From Eucommia ulmoides (taxonomy: Eukaryota > Streptophyta > Magnoliopsida > Garryales > Eucommiaceae), in NCBI GenBank assembly GCA_016647705.1, contig CM028338.1, forward strand, positions 18,249,577-18,313,576: 64,000 bases of DNA, written 5' to 3'. Numbering within the stretch: position 1 is the stretch's first letter; the number at the start of each line of letters is the position of its first letter. The position numbers and the translations under genes were made by a program. The notes beneath the pieces are model-generated. The model did not search any database, was not told the DNA's origin, and saw nothing but the letters and a program-made list of their open reading frames with translations. Below, piece after piece: positions 1-12,246 of this stretch.

Positions 1-399
1 CGTCTACCCTGTGTGCTGAAGTTCTGCTTGGCAGGGGGATTATTTTGCCACCAGATTTCTGAGGCTTGGTTAGATTTGTCCTTCTTGTCATCCTGACTTA
101 GGTAATTGAGGTCAAATATTTTCATATATGGGAGCAACATTTTGTTTCTCTGAGGTTCCTTCTTGGGTGGTTGGTACACAATTAAGATCTGCTCAACAAC
201 AACGGCTATATTGGTGATATTTTTGTTTAGCATATTAATCTCTCCACAGATCTGGTCTAGTTCTTTTCACCCTTGAGAGGTTTCTTCTTCTCCACCTATT
301 AATTTCATATTTTCATCTATCATATGTCCTTTAACCTTATTGTCTTCTTCGTTGAATTTACTTCCCCGAACAGTAAGAGAAATAGGTTTACCATTTTTA

Positions 400-2413
400 G
401 GTGAGACCGTCATGTCTATCTAGTAGGCTTTAGGGTAATTTTGGGCCTCTACCTATATTGCACTTGGTGTTTTAGGATCAGTTTTCTATATTCTGGTATA
501 ATCATTCGAATCAGTTTCCCAATCGCGTCCGACTATGTTAACAATTGGAGCTGAATTATCATGCCTGGGCAACGGGTTTGCCTGACAATTAGGCCAAGTT
601 GTCTCCCCTTCCTTTGGGAAACATATCACCTTGGCTTCTATTAGGTTTTGTATTTTATTTTTCAGAGAGATGTAGTTATCAGTATAGTGGCCCGATGCTC
701 CCGAATGATAAACGCAGAACTGGTTTGGCTATAGTATAGGATATTGGTGTTCAGTTATTTTGGGGGTATAGGCTCAATAATTTTGTTTTTAATGCATTCC
801 TCGAATATCCGAGAAAGGGTTACAGGGAGAGGGGTGAATTACCTTGGTTCTTTGTACCGTTGATTGGGTTTGTAGTTCCGTTGGTAGTTGGATGGGTTCA
901 GAGGCAACAACAGAGCTTTATAAGGAGGTTGATATGGATATGATTGTATGTTGGAGCTGGGAAAGGAGCAAATTGAGACAACAATGTAAACTGAAGTGGT
1001 AGTGTATGCTGAGGTGGTGGTGTGAACTGAGGTAATGGTGTATATTGTGGTGGTGGTGCATATTGAGGTGGAGGTGCATATTGAGGTGGTTTCTTTTGAA
1101 GGATTTTATTTTCAAACTTTGAAGGATTTTATTTTTGGGGTTTGCATTGAAGTCAGAAGTCCTGCTGGTTCTTTTAGCCTTAGCCCACTATTGCCACCTT
1201 AGGTTCTTTTTTCTTAGGTGTTGCGCTTTTATGTTCCTACTCAGTTGGTTTGTGAATTCTGCCTGTCTTAAAGCCTTCTTCTATATTTTCCCCTAGAATG
1301 ATCATGTTGGAGAATGGTTCATTCGGTGTGTTTAGTAAAGGCTCGTAGTAAGGGTGAGGCTGAGTGTGAAAGAACATTTAGACCGTCTTAGCCTCCTTAA
1401 TTGGTGGTACTACTTGTGCAGCTCTTTCCCTCCATCGTACAGCGTATTCTCGTAAACCTTCACTACTCTTCATAGTTATGGTTCTAAGAGAAATCTTATT
1501 CGGTGATACTTCCGGATTATAACCATATTGTTCATAGAAGACTTTAACTAGGTCAAGGAAGGTCTTCACCTTCAAATGTTCTATTGTCGATTACCAATGA
1601 GCGGCAGGTCTGTCTAACGATTATTGAAAGAGTTGGATGGCCAATACCTCATTATGGATATATGCTCATATCTTATTCTTATACCCCTGGATGTGCCAGT
1701 CTAGGCACCCTAAACCATCGTATTTCATGAATGTGGGCATGACGAAGTTGTTAGAGAACTTTACTTAAGGTAGAGAGGACAACTCGAGGAGTCGGGTATT
1801 CCCTCCAGACTCCCCCCCTTTTTACTTCCTGGAGTTCCCTTTCCATTCATAGTAGTTTGCCAGTCAGTAGGGATGTTTTGTTGAATTGCTCTTTCACCTC
1901 TCTTTTAAATTGGTCGTTCATTTTTTGTACAACTGGGATAGTATTTGGTTTAGCTGTGGTGGTACTTAGGTTTGGGTCAGTCACAGTCAAAGTGACTTGT
2001 GGCTGACGTTCTGTAGGGATTGTTTCTATTGTAATCGAGTTAGGGTCTTGGGAACTGGAAGGCTGATGGTTGGTTATTGGTTCTATTAGGTTCGGGGTTT
2101 GAACAAGGGTTACTGGGTTATGTTGAGAGTGGTAAAGTTACTATAGGAGTTCAGAAATATGACCTACAGATTCTTTCAACACAACCATATCTTCTTTTAG
2201 CTGGACTACCTCGATAGGTTCACTTGGCCACTCTTTTATATCCTCCATTAGGATAGGCTGTCGTGTTTGTGCCCGAGTGTGAACTAGCGAATGGGACACA
2301 GGTGTTTTCTTACGCGGCGTAATTTTTCCTACTTAGACGGTGGTTGTGTCAGTATTTTGCTTATACGGGTGTTTGTGGTTTGACTATAACTTACTTTGAG
2401 CTGTGATTTCCAT
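400..2413 (-). pseudogene. Degenerate gypsy Gag of GY0
   Basis: Minus-strand coding remnant starting at an ATG at 2413 and broken by many stops and frameshifts. The clearest part is at 1378-1575, with a Gag core of the form FYEQYGYNPE followed by LREYAVRWRERAAQV, a pattern seen in Gag of plant gypsy elements. Downstream on the minus strand, about 1000-1100, is a short proline-rich repeat (PPPQYA-like units); near 480-560 is an APIVNIV-type segment found in similar Gag-Pol proteins. The main frame changes several times, so no product is expected. Upstream is the leader interrupted by the MULE. Confidence 0.7.
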
Positions 2414-3297
2414 TAGTTCCAAAAAAAATTCATTTACAACCATATTGAATTTTGTCATAACTACTCCATAGACGGAGTGTACATTATTTATAATTACAAA
2501 CTTGATTTGACACTTTTATTTTGTTTTAATGGAAATCTCACATCAATTCTTAGTCAATGTCGACCTTAAACTGAAGCAAGGCCTGAATCTATACAAAATA
2601 AATTTTCTGAGTCTAATAAAGCCCCGTATAGCCATAATAAGGACTCTATTTACTCTTTTCCATGGCTTGTTAAATAGTCAATTTATTTAGATACAATTAG
2701 AGACTGTGAGCAAGCTTACAGACAAAGAGGAATGAAAAATCTTATTTTGACTATTCCGTACTTTATTAGTCTTAGAGGTACTTCATTTTGTAAGGTTTCA
2801 GGGTAATGATATACTGACAACACAATTAAATGCCTCTCCCCAACATTGTTTCCTAAGTAGAACAGGTTTTGGTTTTCCTTTATCCTAGGCTCACTATAGG
2901 TAGCTTTGACTTTTCTTCTAGTGCATCCTAAAAAGCTTGGTTCCCAGATTTTCAAATCTTTGGCGTCCTCCCGGGGGGGGGGGGGGGGGAACATCCATCT
3001 TTGGGTGGTGGTCCAAGCGAGAAGATCTTCATAGCCAGAACCCGGGGGATGCAACCATCGACCTTACTTCTACTAACTTCTCTTTCTAACTTATGGGTTT
3101 CAGGACTTAGATTGTTGTCATGACCTCTCCGACTTCGGCCCCTACTGTCGGCCTCTCTATCCCTAAGAGAGTATGTCTTGGGTTTTTCTATCGATGATAT
3201 TCAATGCAAAGTTAGTGTTTGTGCATTAGAGAGAGTATACAGTAATGTAAATGCAAAAATGTAAACACAATATTTAAATGCAGTACCATAAAGACAT
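2414..3297 (-). other. Leader of GY0, distal half (non-coding)
   Basis: Untranslated leader between gag and the MULE insertion. It contains an 18-20 base G homopolymer near 2971-2990 and short AT-rich direct repeats near 3240-3300. The open frames here (for example 2716-3054) resemble no protein I know. Confidence 0.5.
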
Positions 3298-3306
3298 TAA
3301 ATGTAA
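3298..3306. repeat. Left 9-bp target-site duplication of the MULE
   Basis: TAAATGTAA immediately precedes the left terminal inverted repeat and is repeated exactly at 5856-5864. Nine bases is the usual Mutator-family duplication length. Confidence 0.9.
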
Positions 3307-3630
3307 GGGAAAAGTACATTTTAAACCCTCTAACTATTGACACATTTCTAAGTAGTTATTCTAAGTTTGCGTGTTTCATTTTAAACCCTCTACATATCAA
3401 CACGTTTTTAAATGGTTCTTCTGTCAAAATTTTTGGCAAAAGTAATAGAATGGGGGTACAAAATAGTTCTTTTACAATTTTTAAATTTTTTTTAATCATT
3501 TTTCGTTTTCTTGTTTTTTCTTCACTTTTCTCTCTCCCCCACTCAACTCTCATTTTCTTCCTCCATCTTCCTTTTTTTCTCCCTCTTCCTCTCCCCACTA
3601 GAGTCAGCCTTGTTACGGGAGTGATTCCAC
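3307..3630 (+). repeat. MULE left terminal inverted repeat
   Basis: About 325 bp, imperfectly complementary to 5498-5855. The last recognisable match on this side is GTGATTCCAC, facing GTGGAATCAC at 5498. Confidence 0.88.
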
Positions 3631-3741
3631 ATTGATAGTACTCATCACCGATGATAATCTCAAATCTCTAGTGTACTTTATCCCTAGATTCTCTCTAGAC
3701 TCTCTTGTCTCTAAGTATTTAGCAAATAGTGTCCCACTCCA

Positions 3742-3929
3742 TTTCTTCTAGGTTTTCGAAGGCGAGTAAAGGAAGGCGACAACCTCTATTTCTTCTAGGT
3801 TTTCAATGGCAAGTAAAGAAATGTGATGGCCTTTGTTTCTTCTAGATTTTTTATGGTGACCAAAGAAAGGAATTGGCCTTTTTTTCTTCTGGGTTTTCGA
3901 CGACTAGCAAATGAAGGTGATGGGGGTGG
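3742..3929 (+). repeat. 47-bp tandem repeat, four copies, inside the MULE
   Basis: Four diverged copies, each starting TTTCTTCTAG/GGTTTT and followed by a GGCGAGTAAAG-like segment. The unit is not a multiple of three, so it does not encode a peptide repeat. Confidence 0.75.
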
Positions 3930-4573
3930 CAACTCTCTCTCTCTCTAGCTTATCTTTTTAGTTTTTCTCTCTAAAAAATTATTTACTTCGTTCTACAATG
4001 TTTTGGTGCATAAATCAAAGATCTTGTTGTGGTGGTGGTGGGTGGCTTTAACTAAAGAGAGAGAGAGGTTACGGGACCTAGGAATATAATGTCTATTGGG
4101 TTCTTCGGCATCGAAAGTCACTATTTTTATCCCAGCGGTGGTGTGGCAGGGTGATTTATGATGAAAATGAACAACGCTAAGGGTCTGTACAGGTCTCCTC
4201 GGCAAGAATTCTTCTTGACCCAATATCGTAGATTGCTCTCCAGCAGTCGGAATTGATCAAGAAATGAACCTTGTTAGAGTTTATTTCAACAACAACAACA
4301 ATCTGGGATAGGTTTGTTTCTTAGACACGTGAGGCTGAGATATTACCAGTTAAGGTGGGGATCAAATCGAGCATATTGCCAGAGTTGATAGTTCCAACTA
4401 CGGTGACCATGGTTGAAGTTTGTTGTGTAGGGTTATATTCTTCTTAGGGTTGCACGAGATCATACTGTATTGGCGGAGGTCTGTTATGAAGCAAGTGGCG
4501 GACAATGTGGTTTATGGGTTTTTGATGGAGGAGAGATGGCCAAAAAATATGGCCACGGTGGCAACATTCGGCG

Positions 4574-4688
4574 TTTTGTGGTGGTGGAAATTGAAGGAAG
4601 AGGTAGAGTCGTTGTTGGTGGTGGTGGAGTTGGAGAGGGACATGGTGGTGGGAGTCAGGGTGGGCGAGTTTATTGGGTGGTAGTTGTA
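4574..4688 (+). repeat. Internal inverted repeat of the MULE, left arm
   Basis: Complementary over about 115 bp to 5323-5437; both arms read ACCCAATAAACT(C/T)GCC and CTCCAA(C/T)TC in matching order. This is a second inverted repeat nested inside the terminal one. The interior loop (4689-5322) shows no recognised gene. Confidence 0.8.
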
Positions 4689-5322
4689 TAATTTGAGGAT
4701 CCCACTTTGGTCTCCATGATTTCAATTAGAACATATAATACCTCAAAGATTCTTAATCATTCCACTACAGTTCATATTACTATCCTCATTCCACTACATT
4801 GAAACAATGGTAAAATTTTAGGGGTGCAAAGTGTCAAAATCCATCAGGAAAATTACCCTTTTAATCTTTATAACTTGGTTTAGGTGTATAGTTTCAATAC
4901 CAAACATATTTAATCCTCAAATTATGCTATTTTTTAAACTACGGAGCCAATCATACACCAACACCAAACTTTAGGGGTAAAAGTGAAATATTCCCAAACT
5001 ATTTTTTTACAGGCTAATGTGGATCTTTCACTGATGCATCGAACGAGTAACCAAGTAGGTGCGTGAGTTAAAAAAAAATGGATGGCTACGTTGGTGTGGT
5101 GCTTTGTAGGTGGGTCTATGGTTTCAAAAATAAACCTATTATGTATGTTAGAAAAATGTAGTAATAAAATACTAAGAGATGGCTATTCAGACGAATCAGA
5201 CATTCTCATCATCCATTGGAAACTCGCTGGAGATCCCTCCAACCTTCCCACAAAGCACCACCGTAGCCAACCCACACAAGGCCCTCCACCACCCTAGACA
5301 TCCTGATTATTATTGTAAGGAA

Positions 5323-5437
5323 ATACAACCATCACCCAATAAACTTGCCTATCCTGACTTCCACCACCATATCACTCTCCAATTCTGCCACCACCAACAA
5401 TGACTCCACCTCTTCCCTTAATTTCCACTACCACAAA
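5323..5437 (-). repeat. Internal inverted repeat of the MULE, right arm
   Basis: Partner of 4574-4688 (see that entry). Confidence 0.8.
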
Positions 5438-5497
5438 CCACTGAACTCTTCTGCTGCCCCACTCCCTGTTATAGGAAGTGCCACCCCTATTATTGGG

Positions 5498-5855
5498 GTG
5501 GAATCACCCTCGTAATAGGGGTGGTTCCAGCGGGGAGAGGAAGAGAAAGAGAAAGAGGAAGGGAAGGAGGGAGAGGGAAAGAGGAAGAGAGAGATAGTTG
5601 AGTAGGAGAGAGTGAGAAGTCAAGAAAAAAAATGAAAAAAAAAAAGAGAAAGAAAAAGAGAAAATGATTAAAAAATTTTAAAAAGTGTAGAAAGATTATT
5701 TTTCCCTTTCATTCTGCTACTTTTGATGGAATTTTTTACTGAAGGACCATTTAAAAACTTCTTGATACGTAGAAGGTTTAAAATGAAATGCATAAACTTA
5801 GAAGGATCACTTAGAAACGTGTTAATAGTTAGAGGGTTTAAAATGTATATTTCCC
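5498..5855 (-). repeat. MULE right terminal inverted repeat
   Basis: About 358 bp, slightly longer than the left arm because of extra purine-rich sequence (GGAAGGAGGGAGAGG-like) near its inner end. It ends TTTCCC at 5855. Confidence 0.88.
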
Positions 5856-5864
5856 TAAATGTAA
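5856..5864. repeat. Right 9-bp target-site duplication of the MULE
   Basis: TAAATGTAA, identical to 3298-3306. Confidence 0.9.
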
Positions 5865-6080
5865 ATGCAACAAATAAAAACTATAAATATGTATGCATGC
5901 TGATATATAAACCTGAAATGATATGCTTCATATTGTTTTGTTATTATTGTTATTGTTACTATTATGTTTTTAGTAGGAAATTTTTTATGTTTGAAATCAA
6001 AGACATAATGCTTCGATATTATTACACAGTGAATTTGGATTTAGACTCCAACTAGGACTGACTCTCTTATAAAGTACCTA

Positions 6081-6092
6081 GTGGAGTCGCCA
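6081..6092 (-). other. Primer binding site of GY0
   Basis: On the minus strand reads TGGCGACTCCAC, two bases after the LTR end GTGCGTCA. The same arrangement (GTGCGTCA, AC or GT, TGGCGACTC) occurs in GY2 at 43671-43689 on the plus strand. Confidence 0.85.
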
Positions 6093-6937
6093 ACTGACGC
6101 ACCTCAGATTTCAATTGGTGGAAGAAGTAGAGAATCGGTAAAAAGGGTAAAAACAAGTTTCATCATTTCCTTTCTAAGTCGTCCAAATCCGTTCATTTTG
6201 AAAATGGTTTTCAAGGGTTTTTCTAGGCGCCGATTTTTGAAAAACAGCTAGGGCTGAGATTTTTGTTAAAAACGGAGTCGTCACCTAACATGGGGTTAAA
6301 TGGTGTGTTAGGTCACCGGGATTTTGGAAATTCAATTTCCTTTTACAATGGCCTGTGTTTTCACTTCCATAGGTCTATGCACCAGAGATATTCTTTAAGT
6401 TCGGGAGTTGGTTATGCTCGGGAACGGTGGTAGACACCCTAAGACATCTATTTATAGACGGTACCTTAGTCTAAATAGATATTCATTGTTAAACACTATG
6501 CAAGATAAGAATAATTCCTCTTTTTTTTTTTTAATTTTCGTTTTTTTTTTATGTGTTTTTGACATGATTTAATGGAAAGTAGGTAAATACTACAGCTACT
6601 ACTAGTCAACGACACCTAATAACAGTTTTTATACAAATAGATATGTAAATATGCAAGCTATACCAAATGAAATATACACTAAGACTAAATGGTTTGGATA
6701 AGCGACCGAACCCGCACATAGGTTGCCTTTGTATCTCAAATGAGAATTAGGTCTTTACGTAGTTCGTTTGTGTTAGGTTAAAGGATATGGTTTATGTTAT
6801 TACAGGGGTGACCGAACCCTTATGGGTTTGCCTACATACATTGGGTGGTTACCAAAGATCAGGTCAGACGCAGTTCATTCTTGTCTCATTGAAAACTTGA
6901 TTCATTGTTAAAGGTGTGACCAAATCCTTATGGGTTG

Positions 6938-6942
6938 CCTAC
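6938..6942. repeat. Left target-site duplication of Athila element 1
   Basis: CCTAC, matched by CCTAT at 13914-13918 (4 of 5). Confidence 0.7.
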
Positions 6943-8568
6943 TGTATGACGAGCATTTGTTACACGCTCGCGTATCGACTACTCGCAAGTGTATGAGGTC
7001 AAAGTGTTAGTATAATGTGATCTTTAAGATCAGGTATTGTATCCACAAGGATTGCTTGTCGTTATTATCGACTACCGTAATCGTCATGATTATCTAGGCT
7101 AAAAAGAATAATTTTAAATTAATTAATACTAATACTAATATAATATAATTTAATCTATACTAATTATACTAATACGAGATAGTTAGGGGACAGATTATCT
7201 AGGGATGAACTTTATTTACTTAAACGCGTTTGATTTCGTTTAGTTTAAAGTAATGGTGTTCGACCTATTCGACAATCTCAGTTCGTAAACTCCCCCGTCA
7301 TCTCTCCTGAGTGTAAGAAGAGGGAATATGTGATTTCGTGCCAATGAATAAGTCCCTCTCAATGTGTTAATGACCCTAGATCATGTGAGTCTCGCCCCAA
7401 CGTCATTGATTGCACACAATCCAACTCTCTCCTAGGTTATTGGATCGTCACGTTGTATTCACCCTATCGACAATCTCAATTCGTAAACTCTCTCGCCACC
7501 TCTCCCGAGTGTAAGATGAGGGAATACGTGATTTTGTGTCAACGAAGAAGTCCCCCTCAACATCTTAATGACCCTAGGTCAAGTGAGTCTTGTCCCAAAG
7601 TCATCGATTGCCCACAATCCAACTTCCTCCGGGTTATTGGATCGTCGCGTTGTTTACCCTAGTCCGAATCCGGAGTTATCTCTTCCGAGTGTCAAACCCC
7701 AAATTCTTGATATATTATTCTAAGCATAATAAATTTATAATACGACAAACACAATCAAAATAGCGAAGAACAATCATTAAGGATACACAACTCAAACAAA
7801 ACTACGTTTTTTAGAAATAATATTAATCCCATATATAATCCACATTTAACTCATGGTCATAGCCGTTTATACATTGAAATCGCGCTAAACATGCTCAAAC
7901 AAATATACAAGTTAAGAAATAAAAAGAAAAACGGCTAAACTTAGCCGATATCCGAAGATTAGCCGCTAAAACCATCCATCGATCGCTTCTCCATCCCCGC
8001 GTGGTAATCTTCTCCGTTTGATTTGTTTGAGCACTCTCCAAACTCTCTCTATATTCTAAACTAAGCCTTAAGGGCTCTAATGGCCGGGGGTGGACAAGAG
8101 GAGAGAAGATTAAATAGAGAAAATATCTCAAAAATATCTTAAATCTGTGCAGAGGCCACCGCCGCGGCGGTCGGTAGGTCGGTTAGCTGATCGCCGCAGT
8201 GGTGAAGACAGCAGTGGATTTGGTGACCATCCTGTATTTTCACTGCCGCGGCGGTGGTTCTCACCACTGTAGTGGTGGTCGTTCAGCAAGATAGGGTCTT
8301 CTTTGTATTTTCTCCGCCGTGACGGAGGTCTGGACGCCGCGGCAGTGGGCTTCTTTCTATATTGCCTTCATGCTTGTTTTTCCACCATTCTTCAACCGTT
8401 TTTGGTTCGATCTAATCGTTTTCACTCCGTTTTCCTATGTTTTCACCTAACGCACCTGATTTATACGAAAATAATAAAAACTAATTAAAATGTAATGAAA
8501 TAAACTATAAAAATACTCTAAAACTAATAAAACTGGTTTGGAAATATGTAGGTAGATCACACTAATCA
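6943..8568 (-). repeat. Athila 1 3' LTR
   Basis: 1626 bp. On the minus strand it starts TGATTAGTGTGATC and ends GTCATACA. It contains two ~190-bp direct repeats (7270-7450 and 7455-7665) with a TCAYGTGAGTC-like G-box variant and a GAAGTCCCCCTCAA block. It also has GC-rich palindromes near 8157-8350 (CACCGCCGCGGCGGT) standing out from the AT-rich rest. Open frames within it (7453-7662, 7895-8131, 8303-8488) are incidental. Confidence 0.85.
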
Positions 8569-8570
8569 AA

Positions 8571-8584
8571 TACCCCCAAACTTG
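8571..8584 (-). other. Polypurine tract of Athila element 1
   Basis: Minus strand reads AAGTTTGGGGGTAT directly before the 3' LTR. A second copy of this motif lies at about 9207-9221 and another in Athila block 2 at 17333-17346. Repeated AAGTTTGGGGGT motifs are usual in the 3' region of Athila elements. Confidence 0.75.
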
Positions 8585-10295
8585 GAATTTTGCTAGTCCA
8601 AAAGCAAAACACACACACAAAAATGAAATACACAACTAAATGAAATAACAAACAACCTAAATACAACCTATACATAACGAGATGCATGTTTTGACTTCTT
8701 CTAATGACCTATTTATTTTTCCCTCAACAATCGCAAGTCATATCGAGTTCAGGCGGTAAAACACATCATGTGGTTCTAGAATTTTGACATGCAATAATGG
8801 TGAATGCTATTCTAGATCCTCTGTAAACGTGTTAGTGCGAGACTCAATAATATAACTATCCAAGATCGGATTGGATTATCCCCTAACGAAACTCATGACT
8901 TAGACCGTATAGGACTAGGATTTCTATATGCCTAATTGGGGTCCATTCTCCATTAATGTAGGTTGAGTAGTTCATAAAGATCAGAAGGACTTGGTATGGT
9001 TTTTGTATATTTGGCCAAGGGTAATTTGGAATAGAAACTGGGTTAACGTTGTTAACTTAACGTTACCCAAGGCTCAACGCTTGGCACATTCACTCTCGAA
9101 ACCCCACAGTTAAATTGGAAACAACCCTGAACATACGTTAAGAACGTAGTACTCACTTGTCAACTTGATACGTAATTTTTTTTTAATTATTTTTTTCAAA
9201 CTACTACACCCCCAAACTTATTCGATTAGTATGATTTCACGGGTGTGGTTTAAACGAAAGAAAAGCGACAAGTGAGTACTTGAATACTGAACCAATCTGA
9301 AGTTCGCCCTAAACCTAACCGCTCATATCAAGTAGCATTTGCAACTGCTAGCTTGATTCACTCAAATTTATGCCTTTAGTTAAGCGATAAAGGTTTGGAA
9401 AAAGATCAATTAGCTAGGGTATTTGTTTATGTGTTCAGAATTGAAAAAGTTTTTTTGCTTTGACAGGGCAACGAGGGATAATCATGTTAAAAGGTAGGCT
9501 TAAAAAGGCTCAAGTGACAAAATTAATGCCTAAATCACGTCTCCTGAACTACCTTACCTAGGATTTCGCCTTAAGCTTTCCCTCAATCATGTTCTAGAAT
9601 CCTTAAATTGTCATGAGTTTGGCTAATCGATAATTGTCCTCAAATCAATTGAATAACTATACATTGAGTCTACGTGCTCGTGCAAATTAGGATCTACATT
9701 AACTTTGATCAAAACACATTGTCAAGCACACAGAACACACATGCATGGGTATTACCCTTGACTTCTAAAACAACGAGGGGGTAATATCATCATCGGGTGA
9801 TGGCCCAGATGAACGCAAAACTCAACATGCAAACAACAACACAAAAATATAAACACCTTCTAACCTAAACACACATGCACAGGGTAAAACAATAACACAT
9901 TTAACATACTATACTACACATCACTTCCAAATTTAAAACAGACAGTGTTTTCAGCGGCCCAATCATCAATCTCAACATAAAAAATTAAAGCATGCTAACG
10001 AAGGGGGTTTAGAACATGTACCTAGGAGGCGAGAGAATCTCGCCTCCGAATCAAGTCAGCTGAGATGGATTTAATTTATTTTTAACATTGGGTTGCCTCC
10101 CAAGAAGCGTGTGGTTTAATGTCCTCGGCCCGACATATTCAGAACGCCCTCAAGCTTGGTGAGGTTTTGCTTTTTTTGGCTCGATCTTTCAACGACACAC
10201 CTTATCGGCTTATGTGTGTGCCACCAGCACTATAAACGAATCGGAATCTTGTTGAAAAGAATACATCAATACCCATCGATCTAATATCACCAAGT
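8585..10295 (-). other. Athila 1 interior, non-coding
   Basis: About 1.7 kb with no credible reading frame. It contains the second polypurine-like motif (9207-9221) and the pol-end relic at 10088-10110. A short inverted repeat lies at about 10024-10047 (GAGGCGAGA...TCTCGCCTC). Confidence 0.65.
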
Positions 10296-10300
10296 ACCCT

Positions 10301-12134
10301 TGGTGGCCGCTAAATAAGCACTGCCACTTTCACCGCAAGCGTACGAATCATGTTTTAGTATAGTGGACCTTTTCAGGTCGAGTATCATATCTACAGGGAT
10401 TGGTGCATTACCAACAAGTAGTGTGAGTATCATAACCTAACTTTATCTAGGCGATAAAAAATGGTTTTTAATTAATACTAATACTAAATTACTAACTTAA
10501 ATAACTAATAATAATATTAAGATAGTTTTGCGGAGTAGATTGCCTAGGGATTAACTTTATTTACTTAAATGCATTTGGTTTTGTTTTAGTCTATGTTAAC
10601 GGCGTCGACTTATTTGACAATCTCGGTTCATAAACTCCTCCGCCACCTCTCCAGAGTATAAGACAGGGGAATACATGACTTTGTGTCAACGAAGAAGTCC
10701 CCCTCAACGTCTTAACGACCCTAGGCCATATGAGTATCGCCCCAACGTCATTGATTATACACAATCCAACTCCCTCCCGGGTTAATGGATTGTCGCGTTG
10801 TCTTTACCCTATCAACAATCTCCATTTTAAAACTCCTCTGTCACTTCTTCCGAGTGTAAGACGAGAGAATACATGACTTCGCATCAATGCCGAAGTCCCC
10901 CTCAACATCTTAATGACTCTTGGTCACGTGAGTCTCGCCCCAACGTCATCAATTGTCCACAATCTAAACCCCAACTGGGTTATAGGATTATGGCATTCGT
11001 TTATACTAGTCTGAATCAAAGGTTACCTCTTCCAAGAGTTAAACCCCTTATTCTCGAAATGTAAATCTAAGCACGATAAACAAACAATAAGGCACACACA
11101 ATCAACATATGAAGAACAAAAAAGAACGAAACATAAACTTAACCAAAATCACATTTTCATAAATAAAATGTTAATCCCCATTACAATCTATGTTTAGCTC
11201 GTGGCCCTAACCATATAAACAACAAAAACCAAACTAAACATGCTCAACAATCTTCAAAAATGAAGAAAACAAAGAGAGAAATAGAAAAACTTAGCCGATA
11301 TCCGAATATTTAGCTCTAAAACAGTCATCCGATTGATCCTCCTTCATCTTCCTCTTTGGGATTGAATGAGTACTCTCCGAAACCCTCTTTATATTCTATC
11401 TAACCTAAGAAAGGCCCTCTTAGCCGTAGAGAAGAGAGAAGGGAAGGATATAGGGCCAACAATATCCCAAAATATCTAAAAATACTTTATAGGTATAGGG
11501 CGACCACTGTAGCGGTGGATATACAGAGCCGTTACAAAGTTTCTACAGTTTGACCGCTGCGGCGGTGATATGCTTTCTTGTTTTGGCTGTAACTTATTCG
11601 TCCGAGTTCCAATTAAGGTGATTCAAAAACCTATGGAAATCTAAGAAAAATATCTATAACTTCCATGTTTTGAGTGTTTCTAAAATAGGATTGAATCATA
11701 TTCTAAATTGGCCTTGACGTTAGAACACCTGTACCAACTTTGCAGGTTTGGTCGCCTAGGCGAAAAAGTAGGCGGTGAATTTGTAAATGTTTCTGCTAGG
11801 GTTTCTGCCTAGGCGGAGGAATTTCCCACCTAGGCAGTGGGTTGTTAGTGGCCTTTAGTCATTCTCAGTATCTTCACTGCCTAGGCGGAGGTCTGGACAC
11901 CTAGGTGGTAGGCTTCCTTCATATTTTTGCCTCCTTGCTTGTTTATCGACCGTAACTTCGACTTGCCTTCAGTTTGATCTCATCGTTTTCGCTCCAGTTT
12001 CCTATCTTTTTGCCCCACACACTTGATTTAATACAAAAAGATAAAAACTAATTAAAACATAATAAAATACTATAGAAACGCTTGAAAACCAACTTAATTC
12101 GGTTCGGAAATACGTAGGTAGATCACACCTATCA
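10301..12134 (-). repeat. Solo Athila LTR nested in Athila element 1
   Basis: 1834 bp with perfect 5-bp duplications ACCCT at 10296-10300 and 12135-12139; no primer site or polypurine tract touches it, so it is a solo LTR. Minus strand starts TGATAGGTGTGATC. It is longer than its relatives because it has both palindrome types: CGCTGCGG-like near 11500-11570 and CCTAGG-centred copies near 11750-11910. It contains two ~190-bp repeats (10610-10790 and 10805-10990). Confidence 0.88.
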
Positions 12135-12246
12135 ACCCTACAATAAGAAATAAAAACAAAACAACAAAACAAAAATTATATACAAAAGAAATGCATAAAG
12201 TAAAATCGGGTCATTTACTCACAATATCGATAATAACGAAAAAACA

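Larger units (their letters stand above)
3307..5855. mobile_element. Non-autonomous Mutator-like element (TIR-MULE)
   Basis: A 2549-bp element with long terminal inverted repeats (3307-3630 and 5498-5855) beginning GGGAAA and flanked by a perfect 9-bp duplication. Both arms carry the same landmarks in inverse order (CATTTTAAACCCTCTAACTA, TTTTAATCATTTT, then a pyrimidine-rich tract). No MuDR-type transposase is visible inside. The interior has a 47-bp tandem repeat (3742-3929), a second internal inverted repeat (4574-4688 with 5323-5437), and CCACC-rich sequence that gives histidine- or glycine-rich open frames by composition. It sits in the leader of GY0, so it is younger than that element. 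Superfamily follows from TSD length and TIR length. Confidence 0.9.

Noticed and set aside
4420-4725. Glycine-rich or histidine/proline-rich protein genes on either strand
   Set aside because: Both come from GGTGGTGG-type composition inside the MULE's internal inverted repeat; the frames are short and unlike any family.
10301-12134. Third LTR belonging to the same element as 6943-8568 and 12338-13913
   Set aside because: It has its own perfect ACCCT duplications and a different internal make-up, so it is a separate later insertion.
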